Below, in pieces: positions 14,346 through 21,730 of a stretch of 22,110 nt of DNA. The notes below the pieces were generated by a model that had not been told where the DNA came from, searched no databases, and saw only the letters and a program-made list of their open reading frames with translations. The stretch is from Mollicutes bacterium (GTDB lineage: Bacteria; Bacillota_I; Bacilli_A; RF39; UBA660), in contig PWIL01000157.1 in NCBI GenBank assembly GCA_003560455.1, forward strand, positions 1 to 22,110, written 5' to 3'. Position 1 is the first letter of the stretch. Each line of letters begins with the position of its first letter. Position numbers and translations under genes: made by a program.

Positions 14346-15934
14346 AAAGTCAAAATTTCAATAATTTCATCTTCACGTTCATAAAAACCAACCGTAATTT
14401 TATCACCAACATTCAGAAATGGCAGGAGATTTTTATTCACGTTAATATTGACAAAATATTTTTGGTCATCATCATCAACTAGAAAATAATGACTATTACC
14501 ATCAATTAAGACTGGAATAATATCTCTAACGACAATTTCTTCTTGAACAAGATTTACTTCATCAAGTTCATCACCAATATAATTTTGAAAAGCTCGCGGA
14601 ATTCCCTCAGCAACATCCGTTACACTAACTCTTTGATAATCAGTTGCATCAACTAAGGCATACATTTTAATTAAGCCCGCTCGATCTTTTAACGATAAAA
14701 AATAAGTCGGCTGATTTTTAACATTAACTAAAAGCGGAAATGTAGCTTGATAATTCATATGTTGAACTTGACCTTCAGCACTTGCTCGAGCTGAATATTC
14801 TTCTGCTCCAGGCGCTGTATAGAAATTGGTTTCACTAGTTCTTAAATTAGTTAAAATAAAACCTAAGTTGGCCTCATCACCAATGACAGAAGTAATGCCC
14901 GTATACAAATAAACATCATTATCGATTATTGTATAATTATATCCTCTAGTTGTTTTAACAACTTCTCGTTGACCAAAGATAGAATTCCAAAAACCACGAC
15001 TATATTGACCCCAATCATCGGTTTTTTCAATAATCAATCGTGATGGATAAGCATGATCAATCCATTCTGGAACATCGTTAATATCATAATAATCTGAATC
15101 ACCAGAAACGGGATCTAAAATTATCACCCCTTCAACAGCAGCCCGAATATTAACCCCGTGATATTTTACGGTTGGCACTACCCAAAAAGGATTTCCTTCA
15201 TCATCTAGTTCAAAGTACTTGCCACCAAATATTTTAGTTGGATAAGAAAAACGTAATTTTCGATCTAAATTTTTATTTAAAATGGCTGAATTCATATATT
15301 GCATACCTTCATCTAAACGAACTAACTCCGCTTCCCCAGAAACAGAATTAACAATAATATAGCCAGCAACACCTTCATGTCGATTATTAAAATATTTAAA
15401 AATATCACTATACTCTAAAGGTGTAACTCGCACTATTTCATCTTGATAATTAATTTGCGTATATAAATTAGAAACATCAAATTGCGAAACTAAATCAGGT
15501 AATCTTCCCATAACTCGGTCACCTAAACGCATGCTAGAATCTTTATCAATTACTGGTAATCTTTGAAAATCAACCGGGTCAATATCATCCGCAAAAGTAT
15601 TTTCGGTATTAATAAAAATCCGTTTTGAATAAGCATCGGCAATAAACAATGGTGAAAGCACGATATTAGTAACAATAATTCCACCAATAATCAAAACAAT
15701 CACTCCAAAAAATATTTTTGCATTTTTGCCAATATTTAAAACTCGCAAATCTAATTGTTCACCGGTAATAATTGAAATTGTATTGAGTGAAAAAAAAGTT
15801 GCTCCAAAAACAATTAACAATGAAATAATAAAAAACCAAAAAGCAAAACTAGTAATATTAATTGGTGGTAATAAAAAATAAAAATAAATTGAACCAAATA
15901 ATAAAGTCACCCCAAAACTTTTTAAAAATTGCAT
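14336..15934 (-). CDS. Membrane-anchored protein with PepSY-like repeats, function unknown
   Basis: A 532-residue protein with three N-terminal membrane helices (about 5-24, 28-52, 74-97) and a large C-terminal part, probably extracytoplasmic. I see three related segments of the form GxIIxxxxSGxxxxYxxxxxP, at about 191-209, 269-297 (GVIILDPVSGDSDYYDINDV, then PEWIDHAYP) and 358-400 (LGFILTNLRTSETNFYTAPG). They recall PepSY modules. The final 60 residues (VLIDGNSHYFLVDDDDQKYF...LNVGDKITVGFY) look like a small OB-type beta barrel. ATG 15934 is chosen: AAGGAGG lies 8 nt upstream, while TTG 15940 would be 2 nt from it. It converges on the ABC operon. I do not know a function; PepSY-like units are associated with protease inhibition or propeptide-like roles, only a weak hint. 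Confidence 0.75.
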   Translation of the reverse strand: MQFLKSFGVTLLFGSIYFYFLLPPINITSFAFWFFIISLLIVFGATFFSLNTISIITGEQLDLRVLNIGKNAKIFFGVIVLIIGGIIVTNIVLSPLFIADAYSKRIFINTENTFADDIDPVDFQRLPVIDKDSSMRLGDRVMGRLPDLVSQFDVSNLYTQINYQDEIVRVTPLEYSDIFKYFNNRHEGVAGYIIVNSVSGEAELVRLDEGMQYMNSAILNKNLDRKLRFSYPTKIFGGKYFELDDEGNPFWVVPTVKYHGVNIRAAVEGVIILDPVSGDSDYYDINDVPEWIDHAYPSRLIIEKTDDWGQYSRGFWNSIFGQREVVKTTRGYNYTIIDNDVYLYTGITSVIGDEANLGFILTNLRTSETNFYTAPGAEEYSARASAEGQVQHMNYQATFPLLVNVKNQPTYFLSLKDRAGLIKMYALVDATDYQRVSVTDVAEGIPRAFQNYIGDELDEVNLVQEEIVVRDIIPVLIDGNSHYFLVDDDDQKYFVNINVNKNLLPFLNVGDKITVGFYEREDEIIEILTLKK

Positions 15935-15960
15935 TAACAAAACCTCCTTAACTAGATATT

Positions 15961-15990
15961 AATATATCATAAAAATTAGAATCGAAGCAA
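15961..15990 (-). promoter_or_regulatory. Promoter of the 532-residue membrane protein gene
   Basis: On the minus strand, TTGCTT (15990-15985), 18 bp, then TATATT (15966-15961) preceded by TGA, giving another extended -10. The AAGGAGG ribosome site is at 15949-15943. Confidence 0.5.
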
Positions 15991-16041
15991 ATTTTAAAGT
16001 AGTAGTAAAAAAAAATGCATTTTTCTTTTTTTCTTTTTATA

Positions 16042-16050
16042 TGTTATAAT
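16042..16050 (+). promoter_or_regulatory. Promoter of the 194-residue protein gene
   Basis: TGTTATAAT, a perfect extended -10, preceded by a pyrimidine-rich T tract and no recognisable -35. GGGAGGG (16057-16063) and the ATG follow. Confidence 0.6.
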
Positions 16051-16070
16051 CAAGCCGGGAGGGATTTAAT

Positions 16071-16655
16071 ATGGCGATATACGGACCGGAAGGTAAAGAT
16101 CAATGGATATTAAGCGAAGAATCAGAAGAAAAAACTGATGAATTAGAAAAATTTATTAATGATAGTTGGATTGATGCAACAATTTTATACAATTTAGATA
16201 AAACAGAAATGGAAGAAGAATTATTTAAAGAAGCTTTTCTAAATCAAGTGAAAAAAAATTTTGAATTAGAAAAGAAAATAATTGAAAAAATAAAACAAAT
16301 GAAAAGTGGAAAAATAGTTAATCAGCAATATCCGATTGTAATCGATGAAAATACACAGCTTACAGAAAAAAATGTTATACAAAGGAATGCTCCAGGGATA
16401 GTAATCCGCCGCATTAGTAACTATGAAAATTTGGACGATATAAAAATAACTTATGGTGCTAATAAAGAAGGCGTTGTCACTGATAATATAGCTGCTGGAA
16501 TGATTGCAACCGGAATTGTAGAAAATAAAAACTCACCAGAACTTAATGTTTTAAAAAAGTTAAATGCAATAAATATTTCAGATTTTGAAAAAGAAATTTA
16601 CTTACCGCTTGATTATCAATTTACTAAAGAATTAAAATCAACAAAAAAAAGATAG
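16071..16655 (+). CDS. Hypothetical protein, 194 residues
   Basis: I do not recognise this protein. It is soluble-looking, with no signal peptide or membrane segment. Residues 15-80 are acidic and helical (ESEEKTDELEKFIND...FLNQVKKNFELEKKIIEKI), perhaps a coiled coil. The second half contains RNAPGIVIRRISNYENLDDI and a Gly/Ala-rich stretch NIAAGMIATGIVENKNSPEL, and a basic end (KELKSTKKR). The start is firm: GGGAGGG 7 nt before ATG and an extended -10 promoter. The stop is TAG. It forms a single-gene unit closed by a terminator, between a divergent membrane protein gene and lon. Its own promoter, ribosome site and terminator argue for a real, expressed gene. Confidence 0.75.
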   Translation: MAIYGPEGKDQWILSEESEEKTDELEKFINDSWIDATILYNLDKTEMEEELFKEAFLNQVKKNFELEKKIIEKIKQMKSGKIVNQQYPIVIDENTQLTEKNVIQRNAPGIVIRRISNYENLDDIKITYGANKEGVVTDNIAAGMIATGIVENKNSPELNVLKKLNAINISDFEKEIYLPLDYQFTKELKSTKKR

Positions 16656-16667
16656 TAAAATTCGACT

Positions 16668-16704
16668 AATACGCTGAATTCTATAACATTCAGTGTATTT
16701 TTTT
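16668..16704 (+). terminator. Intrinsic terminator after the 194-residue protein gene
   Basis: 12-bp stem AATACGCTGAAT/ATTCAGTGTATT (16668-16679/16688-16699) with one G-T pair and an 8-nt loop, continuing into TTTTT (16700-16704). Confidence 0.88.
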
Positions 16705-16753
16705 GCAAAAATTGTTGCTTAAATCATTATCTATAATTAACTTTAAAAAAGAA

Positions 16754-16782
16754 TGGACTTTTTATTTTTTTTATATTATAAT
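16754..16782 (+). promoter_or_regulatory. lon promoter
   Basis: TGGACT (16754-16759), 17 bp, then a perfect TATAAT (16777-16782). No CIRCE- or CtsR-like repeat is seen around it, so the usual Bacillota heat-shock repressor sites are not evident. Confidence 0.65.
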
Positions 16783-16810
16783 AAGAGCCAATTTGCGGAG
16801 GAGGTCTATC

Positions 16811-19114
16811 ATGAAAAAGAATTTGCCAGTAATTTTATTAAAAGGGCTAGTGTTGATTCCTCATAATGAAATAAGATTAGAATTTGATGCAACTAACAGT
16901 AAAAATGTTATTGATACAGCTGAATACTTCCATAATAATGAAGTTTTTATCATAAATGAAGAAAGTCAAAAAACAGCTACTCCCGGTTTTCCTCAAATGG
17001 GTGTTATAGCTAAAATAACCAATAAAATCAAACTTGATAACGGTAACTTACAAGTGATAATCAAAGGAATCGCCCGAGGATCAGTCGTTGAATACATAAA
17101 TGCTGAAACACCAGAAAATATTGAAGTTTTAGTTCGTAAAGTCGAAGAACGGCCAATTGAAAAAGAAATCGAACAACAACAATTAACCAAAATAAAAAGC
17201 GAAATAAACGACTATGTTAAACTAGTTCCTTACATTAACAACAATGTCTTAGGAACAATCGCTAAAATTAATAATCTTTCCCAACTAACCGATATGATTC
17301 CACCATTACTACCAATTTCTGGTAGTCGGGCTTTAATCTATATGATGCAAATAGATCCTGAAAAAAGAGCCAAAATGATCATTGAAGACTTGCAAAAAGA
17401 AAAAGAAAAACAAAGCATCGAAAGAGCAATCGATGTTAAAGTAAAATCAGAATTAGACAAACATCAAAAAGAATATATTTTAAGAGAAAAACTAAAAGTA
17501 ATCAAAGAAGAACTAGGCGAAAGTGGCTCTAAAGAAGATGAAATAGCAACTTTAAGAGAAAAACTAGTTAAACTAGACGCTCAACAAAGAATCAAAGACC
17601 GGATTCAAGCCGAATTAAAACGCTATGAAATCCTACCACCAACTTCCCCAGAAGTACATATTATCGCTAACTATATTGATTGGCTTATGAATATACCATG
17701 GCAAAAAACAACTAAAGATAACAATAATTTAAAAGACGTGCAATCTAAATTAGATGATTCGCACTATGGTTTAGAAAAAGTCAAAGAACGAATTTTAGAA
17801 TTTTTAGCCGTTAAACAAAAAACAAAAAGTTTAAAAGGACCGATAATTTGTTTAGTTGGGCCACCAGGAGTTGGTAAAACAAGTCTCGCCTTTAGTATTG
17901 CTGAAGCAATCAAAAGAAACTTTGCTAAAATGTCAGTTGGTGGAATTAACGATGAAGCCGAATTAATCGGTCATCGGAAAGCCTACTTAGGATCATCACC
18001 CGGTAGAATTATTCAAGGTTTAAAAAAAGCTGGTACCGCTAATCCTTTATTCTTAATTGACGAAATCGATAAAATGACTAAAGACATTAAAGGTGACCCC
18101 GCTAGCGTCTTGCTGGAAGTACTTGACCCTGAACAAAACAAATATTTTAGTGATAATTATATCGAAGAACCAGTTGATTTATCAAATGTTTTATTTATAA
18201 CAACCGCTAATTATATTGAAGATATCCCAGAAGCACTAAGAGACCGTTTAGAAATAATCCGGTTATCGGGCTATACAGAATATGAAAAACTTTATATTGG
18301 TAAAAATCACCTCCTGCCCAAAATTTGTCAAAACCATGGTTTAAAAGACAGCAAAATTGCTATTAGCGATAACATTATTTTAGAAATAATTCGTAATTAT
18401 ACCAAAGAAGCAGGTGTTCGCGAATTAGAAAGACAACTATCGCAAATAGTTCGCAAAGTAGTATATGATATTATTATTAACAAAAAAGAAAAAAAATACA
18501 CCATTACCGCAAAATCATTAATTAAATACCTCGGCCAGCCCAAATATTTTACTGATCGGAAAGAAGAACAAAAAGAAGTTGGCGTGGTCAACGGTTTAGT
18601 TTATACTTACTTTGGGGGCGACATCATTCCAATTGAAGTTAATTTATACAAAGGTGATGGTAGTCTAGTTTTAACCGGTTCGCTTGGTGACGTGATGAAA
18701 GAAAGCGCCCAAATTGCTTTGGGGTATATAAAATCAAATCATAAATTATATAACATCGATTATGATAAAATAACCAACAACAACATTCACATTCATGTTC
18801 CAGAAGGAGCGGTTAAAAAAGACGGACCAAGTGCTGGAGTTGCTTTAACTACCGCTATGATTAGCGCATTAGGTAACTATGAAATTCCTTATGATGTCGC
18901 CATGACTGGTGAAATAACTCTTCGCGGCCGGATTCTTTCGATTGGTGGTCTAAAAGAAAAAAGCATTGGTGCTTTAAGAAATAACATCAAAAATATCATA
19001 ATTCCGGAAGGAAATTTAAAAGATATGGAGGACATTCCCAAAGAAGTAACTTCGCAAGTAACCTATATATCAGTTAAAAATTATCATCAATTATTTAAAA
19101 AAATAATCAAATAA
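16811..19114 (+). CDS. lon: ATP-dependent protease Lon
   Basis: Cytoplasmic AAA+ serine protease that unfolds and degrades damaged and short-lived regulatory proteins. The protein has 767 residues, normal for LonA. It has the N-terminal substrate-binding domain (1 to about 195), a helical region with YILREKLKVIKEELGE, Walker A GPPGVGKT (350-357), Walker B FLIDEID (Asp417, Glu418), and a C-terminal protease domain with catalytic Ser674 in KDGPSAG and Lys717 in GGLKEKS. The Ser-Lys spacing of 43 equals that of E. coli Lon (679/722). The frame is open from 16703, but ATG 16811 is chosen because GGAGGAGG lies 6 nt upstream and the conserved domain begins there. It stands alone, without clpX or the GTPase gene ysxC that accompany lon in B. 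subtilis. Confidence 0.98.
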   Translation: MKKNLPVILLKGLVLIPHNEIRLEFDATNSKNVIDTAEYFHNNEVFIINEESQKTATPGFPQMGVIAKITNKIKLDNGNLQVIIKGIARGSVVEYINAETPENIEVLVRKVEERPIEKEIEQQQLTKIKSEINDYVKLVPYINNNVLGTIAKINNLSQLTDMIPPLLPISGSRALIYMMQIDPEKRAKMIIEDLQKEKEKQSIERAIDVKVKSELDKHQKEYILREKLKVIKEELGESGSKEDEIATLREKLVKLDAQQRIKDRIQAELKRYEILPPTSPEVHIIANYIDWLMNIPWQKTTKDNNNLKDVQSKLDDSHYGLEKVKERILEFLAVKQKTKSLKGPIICLVGPPGVGKTSLAFSIAEAIKRNFAKMSVGGINDEAELIGHRKAYLGSSPGRIIQGLKKAGTANPLFLIDEIDKMTKDIKGDPASVLLEVLDPEQNKYFSDNYIEEPVDLSNVLFITTANYIEDIPEALRDRLEIIRLSGYTEYEKLYIGKNHLLPKICQNHGLKDSKIAISDNIILEIIRNYTKEAGVRELERQLSQIVRKVVYDIIINKKEKKYTITAKSLIKYLGQPKYFTDRKEEQKEVGVVNGLVYTYFGGDIIPIEVNLYKGDGSLVLTGSLGDVMKESAQIALGYIKSNHKLYNIDYDKITNNNIHIHVPEGAVKKDGPSAGVALTTAMISALGNYEIPYDVAMTGEITLRGRILSIGGLKEKSIGALRNNIKNIIIPEGNLKDMEDIPKEVTSQVTYISVKNYHQLFKKIIK

Positions 19115-19116
19115 AT

Positions 19117-19145
19117 TTGGCAAAAAAAGATAATTATGCTAGAAT
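19117..19145 (+). promoter_or_regulatory. Promoter of the 313-residue protein gene
   Basis: TTGGCA (19117-19122), 17 bp, then TAGAAT (19140-19145) preceded by TGC. Five of six bases match in each hexamer, plus an extended -10. It starts 3 nt after the lon stop. Confidence 0.75.
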
Positions 19146-19172
19146 AACGCTCCCTAATTAAGAGGTGGTTAA

Positions 19173-20114
19173 ATGAAATTAAATCATCAATTGCACAAAC
19201 GGATGCAAAATACAGTAACCGTGTCTAAAAAAATACAAGGAACTTTAAAAAAATTAAATCATTTAGAAAAAAACAATGATAAAAAAAGTGATTTTTTTAA
19301 TAAATTTCTTTTATTGTTTGAAGAGTTAATCAAGCATGAAAAAAACTTATGCCAAAAATTAAGCGAAACCCCGGGCTATGAAGAAATGTTTTATGAAATT
19401 ATGGAAAGTCCGCAAAGATTTCAAGCAAAATACGGTCTTAATCCACAAAGTTTTAGTCGTTTGTTTCGTAATTTTTTTATCTATGATCAAAATCGGGCAG
19501 CTGATTTAAACATTAATGTTTTAAATTTAATTCCCGAATTTTCGCATATAGAATTTAAATTAAATGATAACTCTCCACAATTATTTAAAGCTTTTTCGGA
19601 GGACTTATTTAAAGTTTATTTAAAAATGCTTAATAAAAATATTGAAAAAATAAACAATCCCGAAGTCAAAGAAGAATTAATTGATGAAAAATATAAAATT
19701 TTTGCAACTTACGCTAATACAAATGAATTTTTTGTGGACAACACGCGCGATGAAAAAACTCCAATTATTAGCAAAAGCGCAACCTTAATCGAAGAACATA
19801 ACATTGATAATCGAGTTTATGATTACCTACTTGCTGATTTTACGCATCATTTTTGCCAAGAATTTTTTGAAAGAACGCTTACTATCGATCAAGAATATTT
19901 AAAACAACACGAAAAAGAAAAAATAATTCGTTTAACTTTATTAGACTCGGTCTTAGTGTTTGCCGACAAAGAAATCCGCTCGATGGTGGAAAACTTGTTT
20001 TATAAAAAATATTACCAAATTGATCAAACAAAAAAAATCAACCCGAAAATGGCCGATACCATTTTAACAAAAATAAAAATAAAAGAAGAAAATCCAAAAA
20101 CAATCACAATTTAA
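19173..20114 (+). CDS. Hypothetical helical protein, 313 residues
   Basis: I do not recognise this protein. It appears soluble, largely alpha-helical and charged, with no signal peptide, membrane segment or nucleotide-binding motif. The N-terminal 60 residues are rich in Lys, Asn and Leu (MKLNHQLHKRMQNTVTVSKK, then LNHLEKNNDKKSDFFNKF), perhaps a coiled coil. Other visible stretches are SPQRFQAKYGLNPQSFSRLF, which looks like a short helix-turn-helix-type segment, and DYLLADFTHHFCQEFFERTL. AGAGGTGG lies 4 nt before ATG 19173. It has its own near-consensus promoter directly behind lon, so it is not merely a lon cotranscript. No clear terminator separates it from the ECF module; the gap is 45 nt. 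Whether it is functionally linked to either neighbour cannot be told. Confidence 0.75.
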   Translation: MKLNHQLHKRMQNTVTVSKKIQGTLKKLNHLEKNNDKKSDFFNKFLLLFEELIKHEKNLCQKLSETPGYEEMFYEIMESPQRFQAKYGLNPQSFSRLFRNFFIYDQNRAADLNINVLNLIPEFSHIEFKLNDNSPQLFKAFSEDLFKVYLKMLNKNIEKINNPEVKEELIDEKYKIFATYANTNEFFVDNTRDEKTPIISKSATLIEEHNIDNRVYDYLLADFTHHFCQEFFERTLTIDQEYLKQHEKEKIIRLTLLDSVLVFADKEIRSMVENLFYKKYYQIDQTKKINPKMADTILTKIKIKEENPKTITI

Positions 20115-20136
20115 GAAAAAAATTAAATTTTTATTG

Positions 20137-20147
20137 TATAATATAAT
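20137..20147 (+). promoter_or_regulatory. Overlapping -10 elements before ecfA1
   Basis: Two TATAAT hexamers share one T (20137-20142 and 20142-20147). The ribosome site TTGAGGTG begins at once at 20148, so an RNA starting here would have a leader of only about 6-11 nt. No good -35 is present. Readthrough from upstream is also possible. Confidence 0.45.
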
Positions 20148-20159
20148 TGAGGTGTTTTT

Positions 20160-20963
20160 ATGGAACCAATTATTAAAATAGATAATTTAACTTTCGCCTA
20201 TAATCAAGAATTAATTTTTGAAGATTTTAATTTGGAAATCAAAAAAGGTGATTGGACGGCAATTGTTGGACCTAATAGTGGGGGCAAAAGCACGCTTTTA
20301 AAACTATTAATGGGTCAATTAAAACACCAAGGAAAAATTTTATTAGATAATAAAACTCCGCAAAATACGGCGGAATACTTTCAAAAAGTTTATTTATTAA
20401 CCGAAAACCCCGATGATAAATTTATTTCGGAAACAGTTTATGATGAAATAGCTTTTGTATTGGAAAACAAAAAAGAAAAACCGGCTCAAATAAAAAAAAG
20501 AGTTACCGAAATAGCGGAAGAATTAAAAATAAAAAATTTACTATCAAAAAACCCTTACCAATTATCTGGAGGCGAAAAGCAAATTGTTTGCCTAGCAGCG
20601 ATGCTAGCGCACACACCCCAAGTTGTTTTAATGGATGAAACCTTAAATAGAATTGATAGTTCCCAAAAAGAAAAAATTCTTACCTTATTAGAAAATTTAA
20701 GAAAAAAATATCAACTGACCATTATTATGGTTACCCATAATTTAGAAGAAATTATTTATACTAATCATATGGTTGTAATTGATCAGGGAAAAATAGTTTT
20801 ACGGGGTAATCCGAAAAAAGTTTTAACTGAAGAAAAAATATTAAATCAATTAGGAATTGAGATTCCTTTTATGTATTCATTATCACTGAAATTAGAATAT
20901 TATCAATTACTTGATGAAATAGAACTTGATATGGATGAAATGGTGAAAAAAATATGGGTTTAA
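20160..20963 (+). CDS. ecfA1: ECF transporter ATPase EcfA1
   Basis: One of the two ATPases that, with EcfT, energise uptake of vitamins and related micronutrients by exchangeable S components. The 267-residue protein has Walker A GPNSGGKST (37-45), signature LSGGE (135-139), Walker B VVLMDET (Asp159, catalytic Glu160) and switch His193 in MVTHNLEE. The Q-loop region reads TENPDDKF, with Glu82 where Gln is usual. The D-loop reads NRID in place of the family's SMLDP. A 40-residue C-terminal extension ends LDEIELDMDEMVKKIWV and matches the EcfA1 tail. GAGGTG lies 5 nt upstream of the ATG. It overlaps ecfA2 by 10 nt. Placement after unknown genes differs from the common position behind ribosomal gene rplQ. 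Confidence 0.92.
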   Translation: MEPIIKIDNLTFAYNQELIFEDFNLEIKKGDWTAIVGPNSGGKSTLLKLLMGQLKHQGKILLDNKTPQNTAEYFQKVYLLTENPDDKFISETVYDEIAFVLENKKEKPAQIKKRVTEIAEELKIKNLLSKNPYQLSGGEKQIVCLAAMLAHTPQVVLMDETLNRIDSSQKEKILTLLENLRKKYQLTIIMVTHNLEEIIYTNHMVVIDQGKIVLRGNPKKVLTEEKILNQLGIEIPFMYSLSLKLEYYQLLDEIELDMDEMVKKIWV

Positions 20964-21730
20964 GATTAGAAAATGTCACCATCGCTTATGGTAATAACAT
21001 TGTCTTAAAAGATATTGATCTTGCTTTTAAAATTGGTAAAGTAAATGCTATTATTGGTGCAACTGGCAGTGGGAAAACAACTTTAATGGCTGTTTTAGCA
21101 ATGTTTCAATCACCAACTAAAGGAAAAGTATTAATTGAAGAAGACAAAAAAATTGGTTTTGTTTTTGAATTTCCCGATAAACAATTCTTTTGCCGAACAG
21201 TTAAAGAAGAATTAAAATATGGTCTAAAAGAAAAAACTAATCAAAAAAAGATCAACGATGGCTTAAAAATGGTCGGTCTTGATGATAGCTATTTAGAAAG
21301 AAACCCGTTTCATTTAAGTAACGGCGAAAAACGGAAAGTTGCTCTAGCAGCTGTTTTAATCGCTAATCCAGATATCTTGATTTTAGATGAACCAACAGTT
21401 GGCCTAGACAGAAATAGTAAAAACCATTTAATTCGGGTTATTAAAATATTAAAACAAAAATTCAATAAAACAATTATTATCGTTAGTCAAGATATTGATT
21501 TTGTCTATAGTTTTGTTGATCAAGTATTTATTTTGCATAATAAAAAACTAGTTCAATATGGCGATAAAATTGCTGTTTTATCAGATTCTAACCAACTAAA
21601 AAAATACCAATTAACGCCACCTAAAATTGTTGAATTAACGCAAAAAATAAACGCTAGTAAAAATTTAAAATTAAACTACCGTGATGATATTAATGATTTA
21701 TTAAAGGATATGTATCGCCATGCTAAATAA
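20954..21730 (+). CDS. ecfA2: ECF transporter ATPase EcfA2, with Gln at the switch His
   Basis: Second ATPase of the group II ECF module, 258 residues. It has Walker A GATGSGKT (35-42), Walker B ILILDEPTVGLD (Asp145, Glu146) and the phrase GFVFEFPDKQFF typical of EcfA2, with Glu72 at the Q-loop position. Two consensus positions differ: the signature is LSNGE (121-125), and the switch motif reads VSQDID, so Gln179 replaces the usual His. The C-terminal part (LTPPKIVELTQKI) is usual for EcfA2. It begins inside ecfA1 and ends inside ecfT, so all three genes are translationally linked; its own ribosome site is weak, consistent with coupling. Orthology to EcfA2 is well supported by gene order; the effect of the substitutions is not known. 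Confidence 0.92.
   Translation: MGLRLENVTIAYGNNIVLKDIDLAFKIGKVNAIIGATGSGKTTLMAVLAMFQSPTKGKVLIEEDKKIGFVFEFPDKQFFCRTVKEELKYGLKEKTNQKKINDGLKMVGLDDSYLERNPFHLSNGEKRKVALAAVLIANPDILILDEPTVGLDRNSKNHLIRVIKILKQKFNKTIIIVSQDIDFVYSFVDQVFILHNKKLVQYGDKIAVLSDSNQLKKYQLTPPKIVELTQKINASKNLKLNYRDDINDLLKDMYRHAK

Noticed and set aside
16703..16810. 36-codon upstream extension of lon
   Set aside because: It begins with TTG at the preceding terminator's T tract and spans the promoter; the ribosome site and domain start support ATG 16811.
20115..20159. AT-rich run of A and T residues as a terminator or riboswitch before ecfA1
   Set aside because: At 45 nt it is too short for a vitamin riboswitch, and the possible A/T pairing is too weak to call a terminator.
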